64,000 nucleotides of DNA, from the NCBI GenBank assembly GCA_023014485.1, contig JAJOZX010005524.1, positions 122,501 through 186,500 of the forward strand, read 5' to 3'. The notes below the pieces were generated by a model, which did not search any database, had not been told where the DNA came from, and worked only from the letters and a program-made list of their open reading frames with translations. Each line of letters begins with the position of its first letter. The first letter of the stretch is position 1. Positions 11,065 to 20,362 of this stretch are shown here, in pieces. Source of the stretch: Bathynomus jamesi. Lineage: Eukaryota > Arthropoda > Malacostraca > Isopoda > Cirolanidae. The position numbers and the translations under genes are program-made.

Positions 11065-11811
11065 TTGAACCGAGTAGACGTGCGCTCCTCGAATACGATG
11101 GAACTTCCTTTGAGCAGCATTCTCAACGCCTCGTACGATGTGTCCGTGACGAAATCGTTGCGCGTGTTCAGGCGTAATTCCGGTACCATTAGCTATGTAC
11201 TGGAAACGGAATGTAGACCGACAAACAAACGGGTTTATTTAAGTATCGAGGAGATGAATAGAATCTTTGTGATAGTTGATAAGTGGTGTGAAGATCGTTA
11301 TAAAATACCTGCTAACGTAGGTACAAGAAGAGAGCAGATTAGTGACGCGCCCTCATACGCCGTTGTATGTACGTTGTGTATAAATAACGATCGGCCATGC
11401 ATTGATATAAGGCTGATGTGGAAGAATGCTTCTGATAATAACGCTCTTATTCCTACGCGAAACCGTTTCATCCTCGACAGAATGTTTGAAATCGTCGGAT
11501 TCCGTAAACTGAAACCTATATTAGACGCGCGTGTTACGGATATGCTTTATTTTGATACAGTTCTTGAATACGCATACACTGCTCTGCTCGATGGGTTTAC
11601 CGAGTGTAGGACTGGTGAGAATGGTCTAGTGCTGGATGTTTATTTAAAAAGTTTAGACTCTTTGAAATACCATGAACTTTGGTACAAAGCAATTGATCGG
11701 TACAAGGCTGAGCTCACCTACACCGTTCACCCTGAAGAACTATTTCTTTATATAACGCGCAGTTGCCGTAACGATTTAGAAGATTATTTCAATTGCCGCT
11801 ATGTTGAGTGA
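11065..11811 (+). CDS. Unidentified 248-aa protein of the Polinton-like arm
   Basis: An uninterrupted frame begins MNRVDVRSSNTMELPLSS and ends FNCRYVE. The protein is mixed alpha/beta in appearance, with single cysteines but no paired CxxC clusters, no membrane segment and no nucleotide-binding loop. It lies about 165 bp downstream of the previous ORF. Its last 11 bases overlap the start of the next ORF in another frame, a compact arrangement like that of viral or Polinton genes. The left-arm copy is broken. By position it could be a Polinton accessory or structural protein, but sequence alone does not show which. Confidence 0.7.
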   Translation: MNRVDVRSSNTMELPLSSILNASYDVSVTKSLRVFRRNSGTISYVLETECRPTNKRVYLSIEEMNRIFVIVDKWCEDRYKIPANVGTRREQISDAPSYAVVCTLCINNDRPCIDIRLMWKNASDNNALIPTRNRFILDRMFEIVGFRKLKPILDARVTDMLYFDTVLEYAYTALLDGFTECRTGENGLVLDVYLKSLDSLKYHELWYKAIDRYKAELTYTVHPEELFLYITRSCRNDLEDYFNCRYVE

Positions 11812-12148
11812 AGAGTTCACGATTGAAAAGCTCGAGTCGGTAGAAATAAACCCTCGATTGGAAAAGCATTCTTATAAACTTGTGTTTAATAATGTAGCTA
11901 ACGATGAACTCTTTGTGCGTGCTTTTGATTGTATTCTAGACGTATTTAAAGATGACTTGCCAACCGGTTGTAAAGTGGGGACAAAAATAGTACTGAACGA
12001 TATGAAAGCCATTCATATCGAATACAGGTTTCCCTATACTTTAAGCGGTGAAATATTATTAAGCCGCATAGACTGCGTAATGCAGAGCAATAATGATGTA
12101 ATTGTAAACTCGATTAAGACCGATTTTAGTATTTTGAAAAAAAAGTGA
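11801..12148 (+). CDS. Unidentified 115-aa protein of the Polinton-like arm
   Basis: It starts within the end of the preceding gene (11-bp overlap, +1 frame) and ends in a short lysine run (SILKKK). It contains TKIVLNDMKAIHIEYRF and LLSRIDCVMQSNNDVIVNS and is probably alpha/beta. The overlap suggests co-expression with the 248-aa gene, and the two could be one protein split by an old frame change. No known family is recognised. The C-terminal half is conserved in the left arm. Confidence 0.6.
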   Translation: MLSEEFTIEKLESVEINPRLEKHSYKLVFNNVANDELFVRAFDCILDVFKDDLPTGCKVGTKIVLNDMKAIHIEYRFPYTLSGEILLSRIDCVMQSNNDVIVNSIKTDFSILKKK

Positions 12149-12149
12149 A

Positions 12150-12715
12150 TTGTATATATATATTTTGCTTGACGATTATACGCATATTTCTATGATTATG
12201 ATTATATATTTATATATATATATATATATATATTTTGCTTGATATTTCTCCTGTACTGTTATGTACATATTGAAGTGTATATGAAATGTATATTTTATTT
12301 TATATATCACCATAATTGTGTGTGTGTGTGTATATTTTCCTGTACTGTTATGTACATATTGTATATATTTCTGTTATGTACATATTGAAATGTATATGAA
12401 ATGTATATTTTATTTATATATATATATATATATATCCATAATTGTGTGTATATATTTCTGTTATACGCATATTCCTCAAATGTATATTTATTTGAAATGT
12501 ATATTTTATTTATATATATATATATATCCATAATTGTGTGTATATATTTGTGTATATATTTCTGTTATACGCATATTCCTCAAATGTATATTTATTTGAA
12601 ATGTATATTTTATTTTATTATATATATATATCCATAATTGTGTGATATATTTCTGTTATACGCATATATTCCTCAAATGTATATTTATTTTCTATATATT
12701 TATAATAAAAAGAAT
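12150..12715. repeat. AT-rich satellite block (right arm)
   Basis: Inverted counterpart of 3,940-4,390. It has three to four imperfect units with GCATATTCCTCAAATG, TTATTTGAAATGTATATTTT and TA tracts. Tyr/Ile-rich open frames here are low-complexity artefacts. Confidence 0.7.
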
Positions 12716-12796
12716 GATGCAATGTTGTTTATTGTTATGCCTTCTACTACCGGTATTCTGTATACAACAGGTATCTGGCAATATTTAAGCCTTCTA

Positions 12797-13200
12797 AGCC
12801 AACTGGCTGATTAGGAGTCTATAATAGTGTATACAATGGTATCTGGCAACTCTGTCTTCGGAATACATGGAGCTATCTGGCAACTCAGCCAACTGGCTGA
12901 TTAGGCGTATAAATAATAATGTATGCAATAATACTGCTAAAAAGAGGTATCTGACAACCAGCCAACTGGCTGATTAGGAGTCTATAATAGTGTATACAAT
13001 GGAATACATGGCGCTATCTGGCAACTCAGCCAACTGGCTGATTAGGCGTATATAATAATAATAATGTATGCAATAATACTGCTAAAAAGAGGTATCTGAC
13101 AACCAGCCAACTGGCTGATTAGGAGTCTATAATAATGTATACAATGGTATCGCGGTATCTGGCAACTCAAGCATTTACGCCAACTGGCTGATTAGGAGCC
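12797..13200. repeat. Subterminal repeats with palindrome CAGCCAACTGGCTG (right arm, 6 units)
   Basis: Six copies of the palindrome start at about 12,797, 12,887, 12,959, 13,027, 13,104 and 13,180. Two units fewer than in the left arm explains part of the length asymmetry. The outermost unit is degenerate in the same way as on the left (GCATTTACG interruption), confirming homology. Confidence 0.8.
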
Positions 13201-13299
13201 TATAAAACAACGCCAGCCCGGCTGGAAGTCTTAGTGTGCACTTGGCTCTGCCAGGTGAACACCTCTCCTCCTTTCTTTCTCTTGGGGATAACGCCGCCT

Positions 13300-13440
13300 C
13301 CAAGTTTCCCCCCACCCCCCTTTCCCCCACCCCCTTTGCAACATCCCCCTTTGCAACAACCCCCCTTTGCAACAACCCCCCCCTTTGAACAACCCCCACC
13401 CCCCCTTGAACAACCCCCACCCCTTTGCAACATTACATAA
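13300..13440. repeat. Subterminal C-rich repeats (right arm tip)
   Basis: Complement of the left G-rich block: CCCCTTTGCAACAACCCCC units, about six, two of them altered to CTTTGAACAA. The G-rich strand is the minus strand here, so both tips present the same G-rich strand polarity relative to the element ends. Confidence 0.75.
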
Positions 13441-13488
13441 TAACCTGCAACATTCCTGCACTCTCCCCTTTTGCGGCTATACTACACC

Positions 13489-15461
13489 CTTCAATACAGA
13501 CCAGACCACCTAGATCATCAAAAACATTAAGAATTCGAAGGCTACTGGACCAGACAACATATCTAACATACACCTTAAACACTTGGGCCCACAGGGAATA
13601 CTAGCTCTCACAAACATCAGCACATATTCATACCAACACTGTATTATTCCTGACATATGGAAACAAGGTAAAATTATTACACTACTCAAACCAAACAAAA
13701 ATTCAACAGAACCAGCTCCCTATAGACCCATTACTTTACAATGCACACCTTCCAAAATCACAGAAAGACTAATCTTACAAATCACCAACCCACACATACC
13801 ACTATCGTCTACTCAACATGGATTCAGACCTCACCACTCAACCACGACATTACTCACTAACCTCACGCAGCACATCATGGATGGCATCAACTCCAGACGA
13901 CCAGCTCAACGTACACTATTAGCAACAATAGACATTAGTAAAGCATTTGATGCTATCCCACGCTTCCCTCTCATAAACAAAATACTCAACACAAACATGC
14001 ACAATAACACCAAAAGGTGGCTGAGCAACTATCTTTCAGGAAGATACTCAAATGTCACATTTAATGGCAAGTCATCCAAAAACAAGCTTTTTCCGAACGG
14101 GGTCCCTCAAGGCTCTGTTCTCTCACCAACACTGTTCAACTTATACATGCATGACATTCCAAACCCATAGATAACAAGCTTACCTTAATCATATCAGATG
14201 ACATCACTCTAACATCCACCCACAACAACATCGACACCGCTACAAATAACCTACAAACATACATAAACAGCATACAAGACTGGCTCACACACAATAGACT
14301 CAAAGTAGCGCCCACAAAATCAATCATCAAAAGAACACCAGATAACTCCACAGATTACACTAAACAACACCAACATTCCACACACTCACAGGACCAAAAT
14401 ACTTGGGGTCACATACAACACATCATTATCTTTTGCAAACCACATTCAGACATTAAAAACAAATGTACGTCAAGACTTAACACGCTTAGGGTACTAACAG
14501 GCACAAACTTTGGACACCAGCAGGAAACAACATCACTCATATACAAACAATATATTCGCTCAGTTATGGACTATGCTAGTCCATGCTGGGCACCCATTAT
14601 CTCAAACACACACATAAACACCTTACAGACAATTCAAGACTTAACACGCTTAGGGTACTAACAGGCACAAACTTTGGACACCAGCAGGAAACAACATCAC
14701 TCATATACAAACAATATATTCGCTCAGTTATGGACTATGCTAGTCCATGCTGGGCACCCATTATCTCAAACACACACATAAACACCTTACAGACAATACA
14801 AAACAACGCACTTCGTATCATTACAGGATGTACTCAAACAACACCAATAGAACACCTGCACACAGACACAAAAATACTGAAAGTTAGGGAACATTTAGAC
14901 ATGAGGGGAACACAATTCATGGCAGCAGCGACAACTAACCCACAACTCCCTTGCCACTACATGTACAATCATGCACCAACACCTCGCACCATTAAGGTAA
15001 CACCAGAAAAACATTATAACCAAATACTCCATTCCATACCACGCCCCACAGACATCACACAGTACAGAAAACACACACACACACACACACACCTAACTCA
15101 CAAAGCACTGACACCACTCGGTCCGTATGCGGTCCTAGGTGCGAAGCCGCCACCCATTGACAGGTCAGAGACCAGCCTGAGCAGATCAGATCGAGTTAAC
15201 TTAGTACGATTCCGATGTGGACATCACCCCAACTTACAGACATATAAACACAGACTAGACAACTTAACAGACGACACCTGCCACCTGTGCCAGGACACAC
15301 TACAAACATTTGAACACATTATGACAGACTCTACCGCTCTAGCACAACAACGAACACAACATAACATCACTAGTGCGCTGAACCTCTGGTCCACTCCGGA
15401 GAGGGCGATCGGTTACCTGCGTGCCGTCGGCTTGCTCGATCAGGGTGGGCTGATCGGCTAA
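13489..15461 (+). pseudogene. LINE reverse transcriptase, 3' part of the split retrotransposon
   Basis: Reverse-transcriptase blocks are readable in order: IKNSKATGPDNI (finger), YRPITLQCTPSKITE, HGFRPHHSTTTLL, IDISKAFDAIP (palm motif A), NGVPQGSVLSPTLFNLYMHDIP (motif B), then a frame change near 14,165 after which the YADD-like box is decayed (LIISDDI-like region). The C-terminal part (14,583-15,461) contains a CHLCQDTLQTFEHIM zinc-knuckle-like motif of the CxxC...H type found at the end of Jockey-type ORF2 proteins. A 164-bp tandem duplication adds another frame break. The ORF ends 12 bp before the element's CAA tail. It is not functional. Confidence 0.85.
14471..14798. repeat. 164-bp tandem duplication inside the LINE
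   Basis: The unit beginning CAAGACTTAACACGCTTAGG at 14,471 is repeated at 14,635 with only a few differences at its end (AATTCAAGAC against AATACAAAAC). Because 164 is not a multiple of three, it shifts the frame. Confidence 0.9.
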
Positions 15462-15486
15462 CCAACAACAACAACTTAGGCGAAGT

Positions 15487-16470
15487 TGAAGTTTGGTCGT
15501 AAAACAACACGAAGAAAACTAAATAAATGACTATACTACCATCTTTATTGTCGTATACTGAGTGATATGGTACCATTATTATTGACTTGCATTACTTTCG
15601 TCAACAACCCACTCACGAATGAGTCAATGGAAGGGTCACCCACCACCGACTGACTACCAGGGGTCACCGGGAAAGGGACCTCACCCCAAGAGAAAAAGCC
15701 GAATTCAACAATGGCCGCTACAGATCTGTTACTTTTAAATCCATATATATGGCAGAAGAGTAATCAAAATAAAACTGAAAATGCATTTTACAGATTTGTT
15801 ATAGGATCGTGATATTGGTCTGAACAAGAATGTGCATGTAACACACTTTATGCTTAAATACTACAGGTGAACAAACACAATAGGTCATTAGTATTGAAGA
15901 TAAAAAGAGACCTGGCTGTAAAATTGGGATCCTGTCAAAGGTTTGCGAAACAATTAAGTCCCTCGAATTCTTACAGGAAAGGCGTACGATTAGTTTATAA
16001 TCCATTTCCCAACGTGTAATGAAGTTTAAATTGAATGTAAGAATTCAAAATAGGGCCAGTAAAGGAGAGCACAGCAAAAGGGTTTTATTTTTATATTTTT
16101 AGATATTTTTTTCTGATATATTTGAAAAAAAAGAAGTGCGAAACTTTATCTCACGATTTTAGTCAGTCTGGTACAAAATTTGCACATGCCATACGAAGCT
16201 TTCATTAAAAAGTAAAATTTTGAGATGTTATCGAACTTCATTTTCAGCATACATTCAACAAGGAAATAAATATATGTAATTATATACTAAAATAATTATA
16301 CTTAAAGAAATACAACGAGAAATAAATTCCGTTAAGTATTACTTTCACGGCTCCACGAAAATCAACTTTTTAGTTATAAAAGTCGTGTATTTATGTAGCT
16401 ATAGAATAAGTAAAAACCCTGCTATCTCTAATTTTTTTTAAATTTCTCAAAAAAGGTTTAATTAATATTT
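15487..16470. other. Intergenic DNA, no gene recognised
   Basis: AT-rich sequence with no convincing ORF. A GC-richer stretch at 15,600-15,720 matches nothing I recognise. Confidence 0.5.
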
Positions 16471-16471
16471 T

Positions 16472-16740
16472 TAGGTGCTCTTCCAATATGTGCTCTACCG
16501 CGAAACTGTGATCTACCATATTCCAATACGTGCTCTACCGTGAAACTAGCCTTATACAGTAAGGCTAACTAACGAAAATATCATGACTTAACCTAACCAA
16601 TCGTTAGGTCAACTATACGCCCTTGACGATTGGTTAGGTTAAGTCGTGATATTTTCGTTAGTTAGCCTGGAATATGGAATATTAGTTGGAATATGGTAGA
16701 TCACAGTTTCGCGGTAGAGCACATATTGGAAGAGCACCTA
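16472..16740. repeat. Fold-back element with the TAACGAAAATATCA core in its centre
   Basis: The outer arms (AGGTGCTCTTCCAATATGTG, CTCTACCGCGAAACTGTG, TCTACCATATTCCAA) are inverted at 16,475-16,535 and 16,690-16,740. The inner ~110 bp is the core palindrome beginning GGCTAACTAACG. The stretches between outer arm and core differ on the two sides, so the core looks inserted into the spacer of an older fold-back. Confidence 0.8.
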
Positions 16741-16811
16741 TTTTTAATACGAACTACTTTGTGCCATTCCGCCGCATGATTGCCTATAAAATGTGGCAAT
16801 GAAGTGGAAAT

Positions 16812-17117
16812 GTGTCAGTTTGGAGTGTAACGTTGTTGATTATGGATGTGTGCACTGGATGTTCCGTCAGTGAGCTTAAACTAGTTACAGAGGATTGTGT
16901 TAATTTTAGCCAGAGTCACAAACTGCCACTGTTTAAGAAAAAGTGCTGTAAGTGTGGGAAAGTGTGTTCCTTTGATAAAAATACCCAGTTCTTTCGCTGC
17001 CAAAAGCGTCGGTCAAACGGTAAAAAGTGCAACTTTTCCCTAACGAAAAATACGTTTTTTGAAGGATCCCGTCTTAGTATTAGACAAGTACTTCCATTTG
17101 CTCGTTATTTCTGCTAA
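16812..17117 (+). pseudogene. N-terminal zinc-ribbon part of a Merlin/ISXO2-like transposase
   Basis: The 101-codon frame contains KKKCCKCGKVCSFDKNTQFFRC, a zinc-ribbon-like CxxC...C cluster, then KCNFSLTKNTFFEGSRLSIRQVL. The 'S-x-x-x-x-T-F-F-x-x-S-x-L-x-I-R' pattern precedes the DDE domain in animal Merlin/IS1016-ISXO2 type transposases. No DDE domain follows within the window at this place, so it is a truncated copy or a first exon. A C-terminal piece of the same superfamily lies at 34,519-34,875 but belongs to another insertion. Confidence 0.55.
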
Positions 17118-17337
17118 ATTGTACAACCCAGGATATAATTAAGGTATGTAGAACAGAAGGTTAAATTAAGATTGTTAGGTTAGTCATTCTTCCGCGCAAT
17201 TTTTCAGGCTAGATTCCAACATGGTGTGCAAAACTTGTAATCTTAATTATATCGAAGTTCATCGTTATTTTTTATAATTATTCTAGTGTGAACATGTAAT
17301 AACAGTGCGTGATCTATCTATTTGTCAGTTGCCCCTG

Positions 17338-17484
17338 GTCAATTGAATGGCCGGTTAGGTCAACTGTACGCCCTTGACCAGTGGTTAGGTTAAGTCGTGA
17401 TATTTTCGTTAGTTAACGAAAATATCACGACTTAATCTAACCAATCGTCAAGGGCGTACAGTGACCTAACCGGCCATTCAATTA
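17338..17484. repeat. Palindrome in the reversed arrangement of the core unit
   Basis: Here the outer ends are TTGAATGGCCGGTTAGGTC and its complement, and the centre is CGTTAGTTAACG. The same unit as in the copy at 572 is joined by its other end. Arms are about 70 bp with a few mismatches. Confidence 0.85.
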
Positions 17485-17506
17485 ACCTTAGTTATTTAAT
17501 TGGTGA

Positions 17507-17806
17507 TAATTAGGTACTTGTAGGTTTTCTACCCCCCCCCCCCCCCCCCCCCACCACCACCAATTTTGACAATATTTTTGTTAAAACTAACGAAAATATC
17601 ACGACTTAACTAACCAATTATCAAGGGCGTACAGTTGATCTATTATTAATTATAACATTGTTTCTGGAATAGTATTTACTATTAGATCAACTGTACGCCC
17701 TTGATAATTGGTTAGGTTAAGTCGTGATTCGTGATATTTTCGTTAGTTTTAACGAAAATTTTGTCAAAATTGGTGTGGGGGGGGGGACCTACAAGTACCG
17801 ATAAAT
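17507..17806. repeat. Fold-back element with poly-C/poly-G arms around the core unit
   Basis: Outer arms are GTACTTGTAGGT...C-run...CCAATTTTGACAA and the inverted TTGTCAAAATTGG...G-run...ACCTACAAGTAC. The inner arms are the core unit through AAGGGCGTACAGTTGATC, around a 60-bp loop. The C run is about 22 and the G run about 10, so the arms have drifted in length. Confidence 0.8.
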
Positions 17807-18834
17807 AATTAGTTTTTTCTGCATTATTTGGTGATAATTCTTGATTTTTTTCTGCTACTTTTACAGATGGAGCCGCGAATGTAATACTTTACCATAAATT
17901 CAAGTAAGTATTTAAACTTTAAAAGTATCGTGTTGTGTTACGAGTATGTAATTGCACGAAGGTAATCCCTGAGACCTTTTTTCTGTCACTGACAGTATGT
18001 GCGATTCTCTCCTGCCTGATTCAATAGCATTTCTGGAGCAATCCTCTAATAACTTTGAATAAATGCCTCAGTACGCTGTTGCTCTTCAGTTTTTGTTTGA
18101 ATCTGTTTATTCCAGCATTAACATTACCAATTCGAGCCGTGTCTTCTGCGCCATAACTCAACGTTATTCTGTGTTTCTAACCTGTAACCTAACATTACCT
18201 GACACTCTGGGATTTTAAGATATCGATGACCACATAAGTAAACGTGAAGGCCAAATTTCTAAATACTAAATAAATAATCGCTATCATTTTGATAGATTAT
18301 AGTGCAGCATTAATACTAGTATTAATATTAAATAAAAGTTCAAAGGTGTCGAATTTTATTATTTTTTATCACAAATTTTCGTGTTTTTGTAAATGAAGTG
18401 AATTAACAGACAAAGGAAACAGTGGGATTATACAGTATGTGGACATATTTTTATAAACTGGGATGGATGTACGGCCAAATTAACTCATCCGAGTCTACTT
18501 TAGCTGCGTCTGATAATTGAAACTTTCATTTTAAATCGCCTGAAGTTGTGGATACTTAAGAAAAATGTGGAGTAATCAAATACGACCATAAGCTGTGGTA
18601 ATCGACGATGATAATACTAACAAATAAAATACACATACATGCATCCTTCAAAACAATATTTTCATTAGATGCACAGTCAGAAAAGTCATTTCCTCTTACT
18701 GTCAATTTAAAATGTAAACACGAAGGACGATTTCATAAACAAATTTCATAAAAGGAGAAAAGAAGCTTATGAGGTAATTTTCAGCTTTACTCGTAAATTT
18801 TATTTATTTCTTCTGATTTCATAAAACTCTAAGT
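17807..18834. other. AT-rich DNA, no gene recognised
   Basis: No ORF with a family motif and no clear repeat boundaries. Confidence 0.45.
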
Positions 18835-19268
18835 ACTTACGTATTATCGGGACTACCAAACTGTTTATTATGTATTTTTGCTCGTCATTTTCGTTTAAAC
18901 TAACGAAAATATCACAACTTAACCTAACCAATCATCAAGGGCGTACAGTTGACCTAACCTGACATTAAATTAACCTAACCGGACCGTAGTCCCAATAATA
19001 CTAGATGAAGACAAAGCACTTTATGTTTTTATCAATTACGGCGTTATTCTCTCATCCTTAACTTGCCCGAAACGTGACAGAGTGCCTAATACGAAAAGAT
19101 CAGAAGATATTTAGGTGACATAACCAATATTAACCTGTTAGGTCAACTGTACGCCCTTGATGATTGGTTAGGTTAAGTTGTGATATTTTCGTTAGTTTAA
19201 ACGAAAATGACGAGAGCAAAAATACAGAATAAACAGTTTGGTGGTCCCGATAATACGTAAGTACCAAA
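18835..19268. repeat. 430-bp fold-back element with core unit and 180-bp loop
   Basis: Outer arms AGTACTTACGTATTATCGGG, ACCAAACTGTTTATT and TGCTCGTCATTTTCGTTT are inverted at 19,195-19,266. Inside are core-unit arms, then a loop (ATGAAGACAAAGCAC... to AACCTGTTAGG) that is shared almost base for base with 54,092-54,235. This links it to the insertion in the Penelope element at 53.7 kb. Confidence 0.85.
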
Positions 19269-19582
19269 CTTTATATTAATCCTATATTAATTATCTCTAT
19301 GAGCCTCTCTAATACTTTTTCTTTCACCTTTTAATTAAAAGCTTTACTTTCTAAACTTTGACATTTGACGCTGTTTTAAACATACATTCCCTTAATTTCC
19401 ATTAAACTTTAAAGTCAAATAATCATTTCAAAATTAATCTTAATATTGAGTGCAGATGACGAAGTCTAAGTTAAATAAAATACGGTAATGGCATCTTCTC
19501 TTAAATTTTATCCAGTAGTTTTATGATTCTACGTAAAATTAGTTTCAAGCGTTTGATCATGATTATGCAACTACATAATATA

Positions 19583-20335
19583 GACAAAGGGTGACAAAAA
19601 TAAATAGACACCTTCGGTTCTTTTTGTTCCCTTTTTTTTTTATTTGCTAATAAAAATTAAGGTAATAATCTACTTAAGCTCCCGTCTCTCCGATTTTCAT
19701 AAATTATACATCGATAGCTTCGTTTCTTCATTAGGAATGCGATTTAGACAGTAAGGGAACTGCTTCAAAACCTAACCTAACCTAACATTTTGAAGCACAG
19801 CTCGCCTTGCTATAATGCCAACTGTTTTGAGACAACCAACCCAACAAAAGCCGTACGTACATTTCCACAATTAGTGTGGTCGGTAGAACTGGGCTGCTGC
19901 AATGAGGAAGGCATGCAACCTTTTCTGAGGGTCTGAATACTTGAGGCAAAACAGGTAGCGTGCAAGGTATCCAATAAAAAAAACCAGTTGGCATTATAGC
20001 AAGGCGACCTGTACTTCAAAATGTTAGGTTAGGTTAGGTTTTGAAGCATTTCCCTTACTAGAGACTGTCTAAATCGCATTCCTAATAAAGAAACGAAGCT
20101 ACCGATGTATAATTTATGAAAATCGGAGACACGGGAGCTTAAGTAGATTATTACCAAAATCAATAAATAATAACAGATTTATTGAATCATTATATTTAGA
20201 ATCGTGTTCCTTTCCCCTTTCAATTCTTTAAAGCTGACACACGACCTGGCATTCCACTGACGAGCTTTGCCATTTGTTTCCTCGAGGACAATCATCGTGA
20301 TGTCTACTTACTTTTGTCAACTCTGTGTGTATGTA
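19583..20335. mobile_element. Composite inverted-repeat transposon remnant with internal fold-back
   Basis: The ends carry GGTGACAAAAATAAATAGAC (19,589) and the inverted GTCTACTTACTTTTGTCAAC (20,300). Inside is a 510-bp fold-back (19,660-19,830 against 19,985-20,155) including CCTAACCTAACCTAAC and TTGCTATAATGCCAACTG in inverted form. The right 170 bp is related to a second fragment at 29,160-29,300. It is probably a Tc1/mariner-superfamily derivative. Not coding. Confidence 0.55.
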
Positions 20336-20362
20336 TGTACAGTATATATATATATATATGTA

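Larger units (their letters stand above)
3050..13482. mobile_element. Polinton-like fold-back element with PolB and 3.76-kb inverted arms
   Basis: The element is 10,433 bp. Its termini are AGTAGTATAGCCGC on the left and GCGGCTATAC on the right, flanked by a 6-bp duplication TACACC (3,044-3,049 and 13,483-13,488), the length typical of Polinton/Maverick integration. Two inverted arms (3,050-6,810 and 9,715-13,482) enclose a 2.9-kb unique centre holding most of a protein-primed type-B DNA polymerase. No integrase, packaging ATPase, protease or capsid gene could be recognised. From the tip inward each arm holds G-rich repeats, subterminal palindromic repeats, an AT-satellite block, two or three unidentified genes, a CA/TG repeat and the polymerase 3' end. 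The arms differ by small indels, so they are no longer being homogenised. It sits inside a LINE and is therefore younger than that insertion. Confidence 0.85.
9715..13482. repeat. Right inverted arm of the Polinton-like element
   Basis: Reverse-complement partner of 3,050-6,810. It holds the better-preserved gene copies (11,065-12,148) and the genuine polymerase 3' end. It has six subterminal palindromic units against eight on the left, and a longer TG tract. Confidence 0.9.
2566..15486 (+). mobile_element. 5'-truncated non-LTR retrotransposon with 13-bp target duplication, split by a Polinton-like element
   Basis: The 13-mer ACTTAGGCGAAGT lies at 2,566-2,578 and again at 15,474-15,486, exactly outside the retroelement sequence. 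This marks the target-site duplication of a 5'-truncated LINE. The element proper is 2,579-3,049 plus 13,489-15,473, ends in a short CAA-repeat tail, and lacks most of its endonuclease. The 10.4-kb element at 3,050-13,482 interrupts it: the reading frame leaving the left part (...DTTITP) is taken up exactly on the right (...NTD), with TACACC duplicated. The clade is Jockey/CR1-like by the reverse-transcriptase motifs; the exact clade is not determined. Confidence 0.85.

Noticed and set aside
12307..12637. Tyr/Ile-rich open frames in the arm satellite (and 4,016-4,400)
   Set aside because: Low-complexity translations of TA-rich tandem repeats, present in both arms in opposite orientation.
13175..13461. 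Gly- or Pro-rich open frames at the element tips (also 3,043-3,311)
   Set aside because: They are the G/C-rich subterminal repeats read in several frames at once.
3050..13482. Endogenous parvovirus or bidnavirus insertion
   Set aside because: Bidnavirus polymerases are Polinton-derived, but no NS1-type helicase or capsid motif is visible, and the 6-bp duplication with AG-type end fits Polinton-like integration better.
19770..20040. CCTAACCTAACCTAAC as an interstitial telomere
   Set aside because: Only three or four units, present as an inverted pair inside a fold-back element; more likely part of the repeat.
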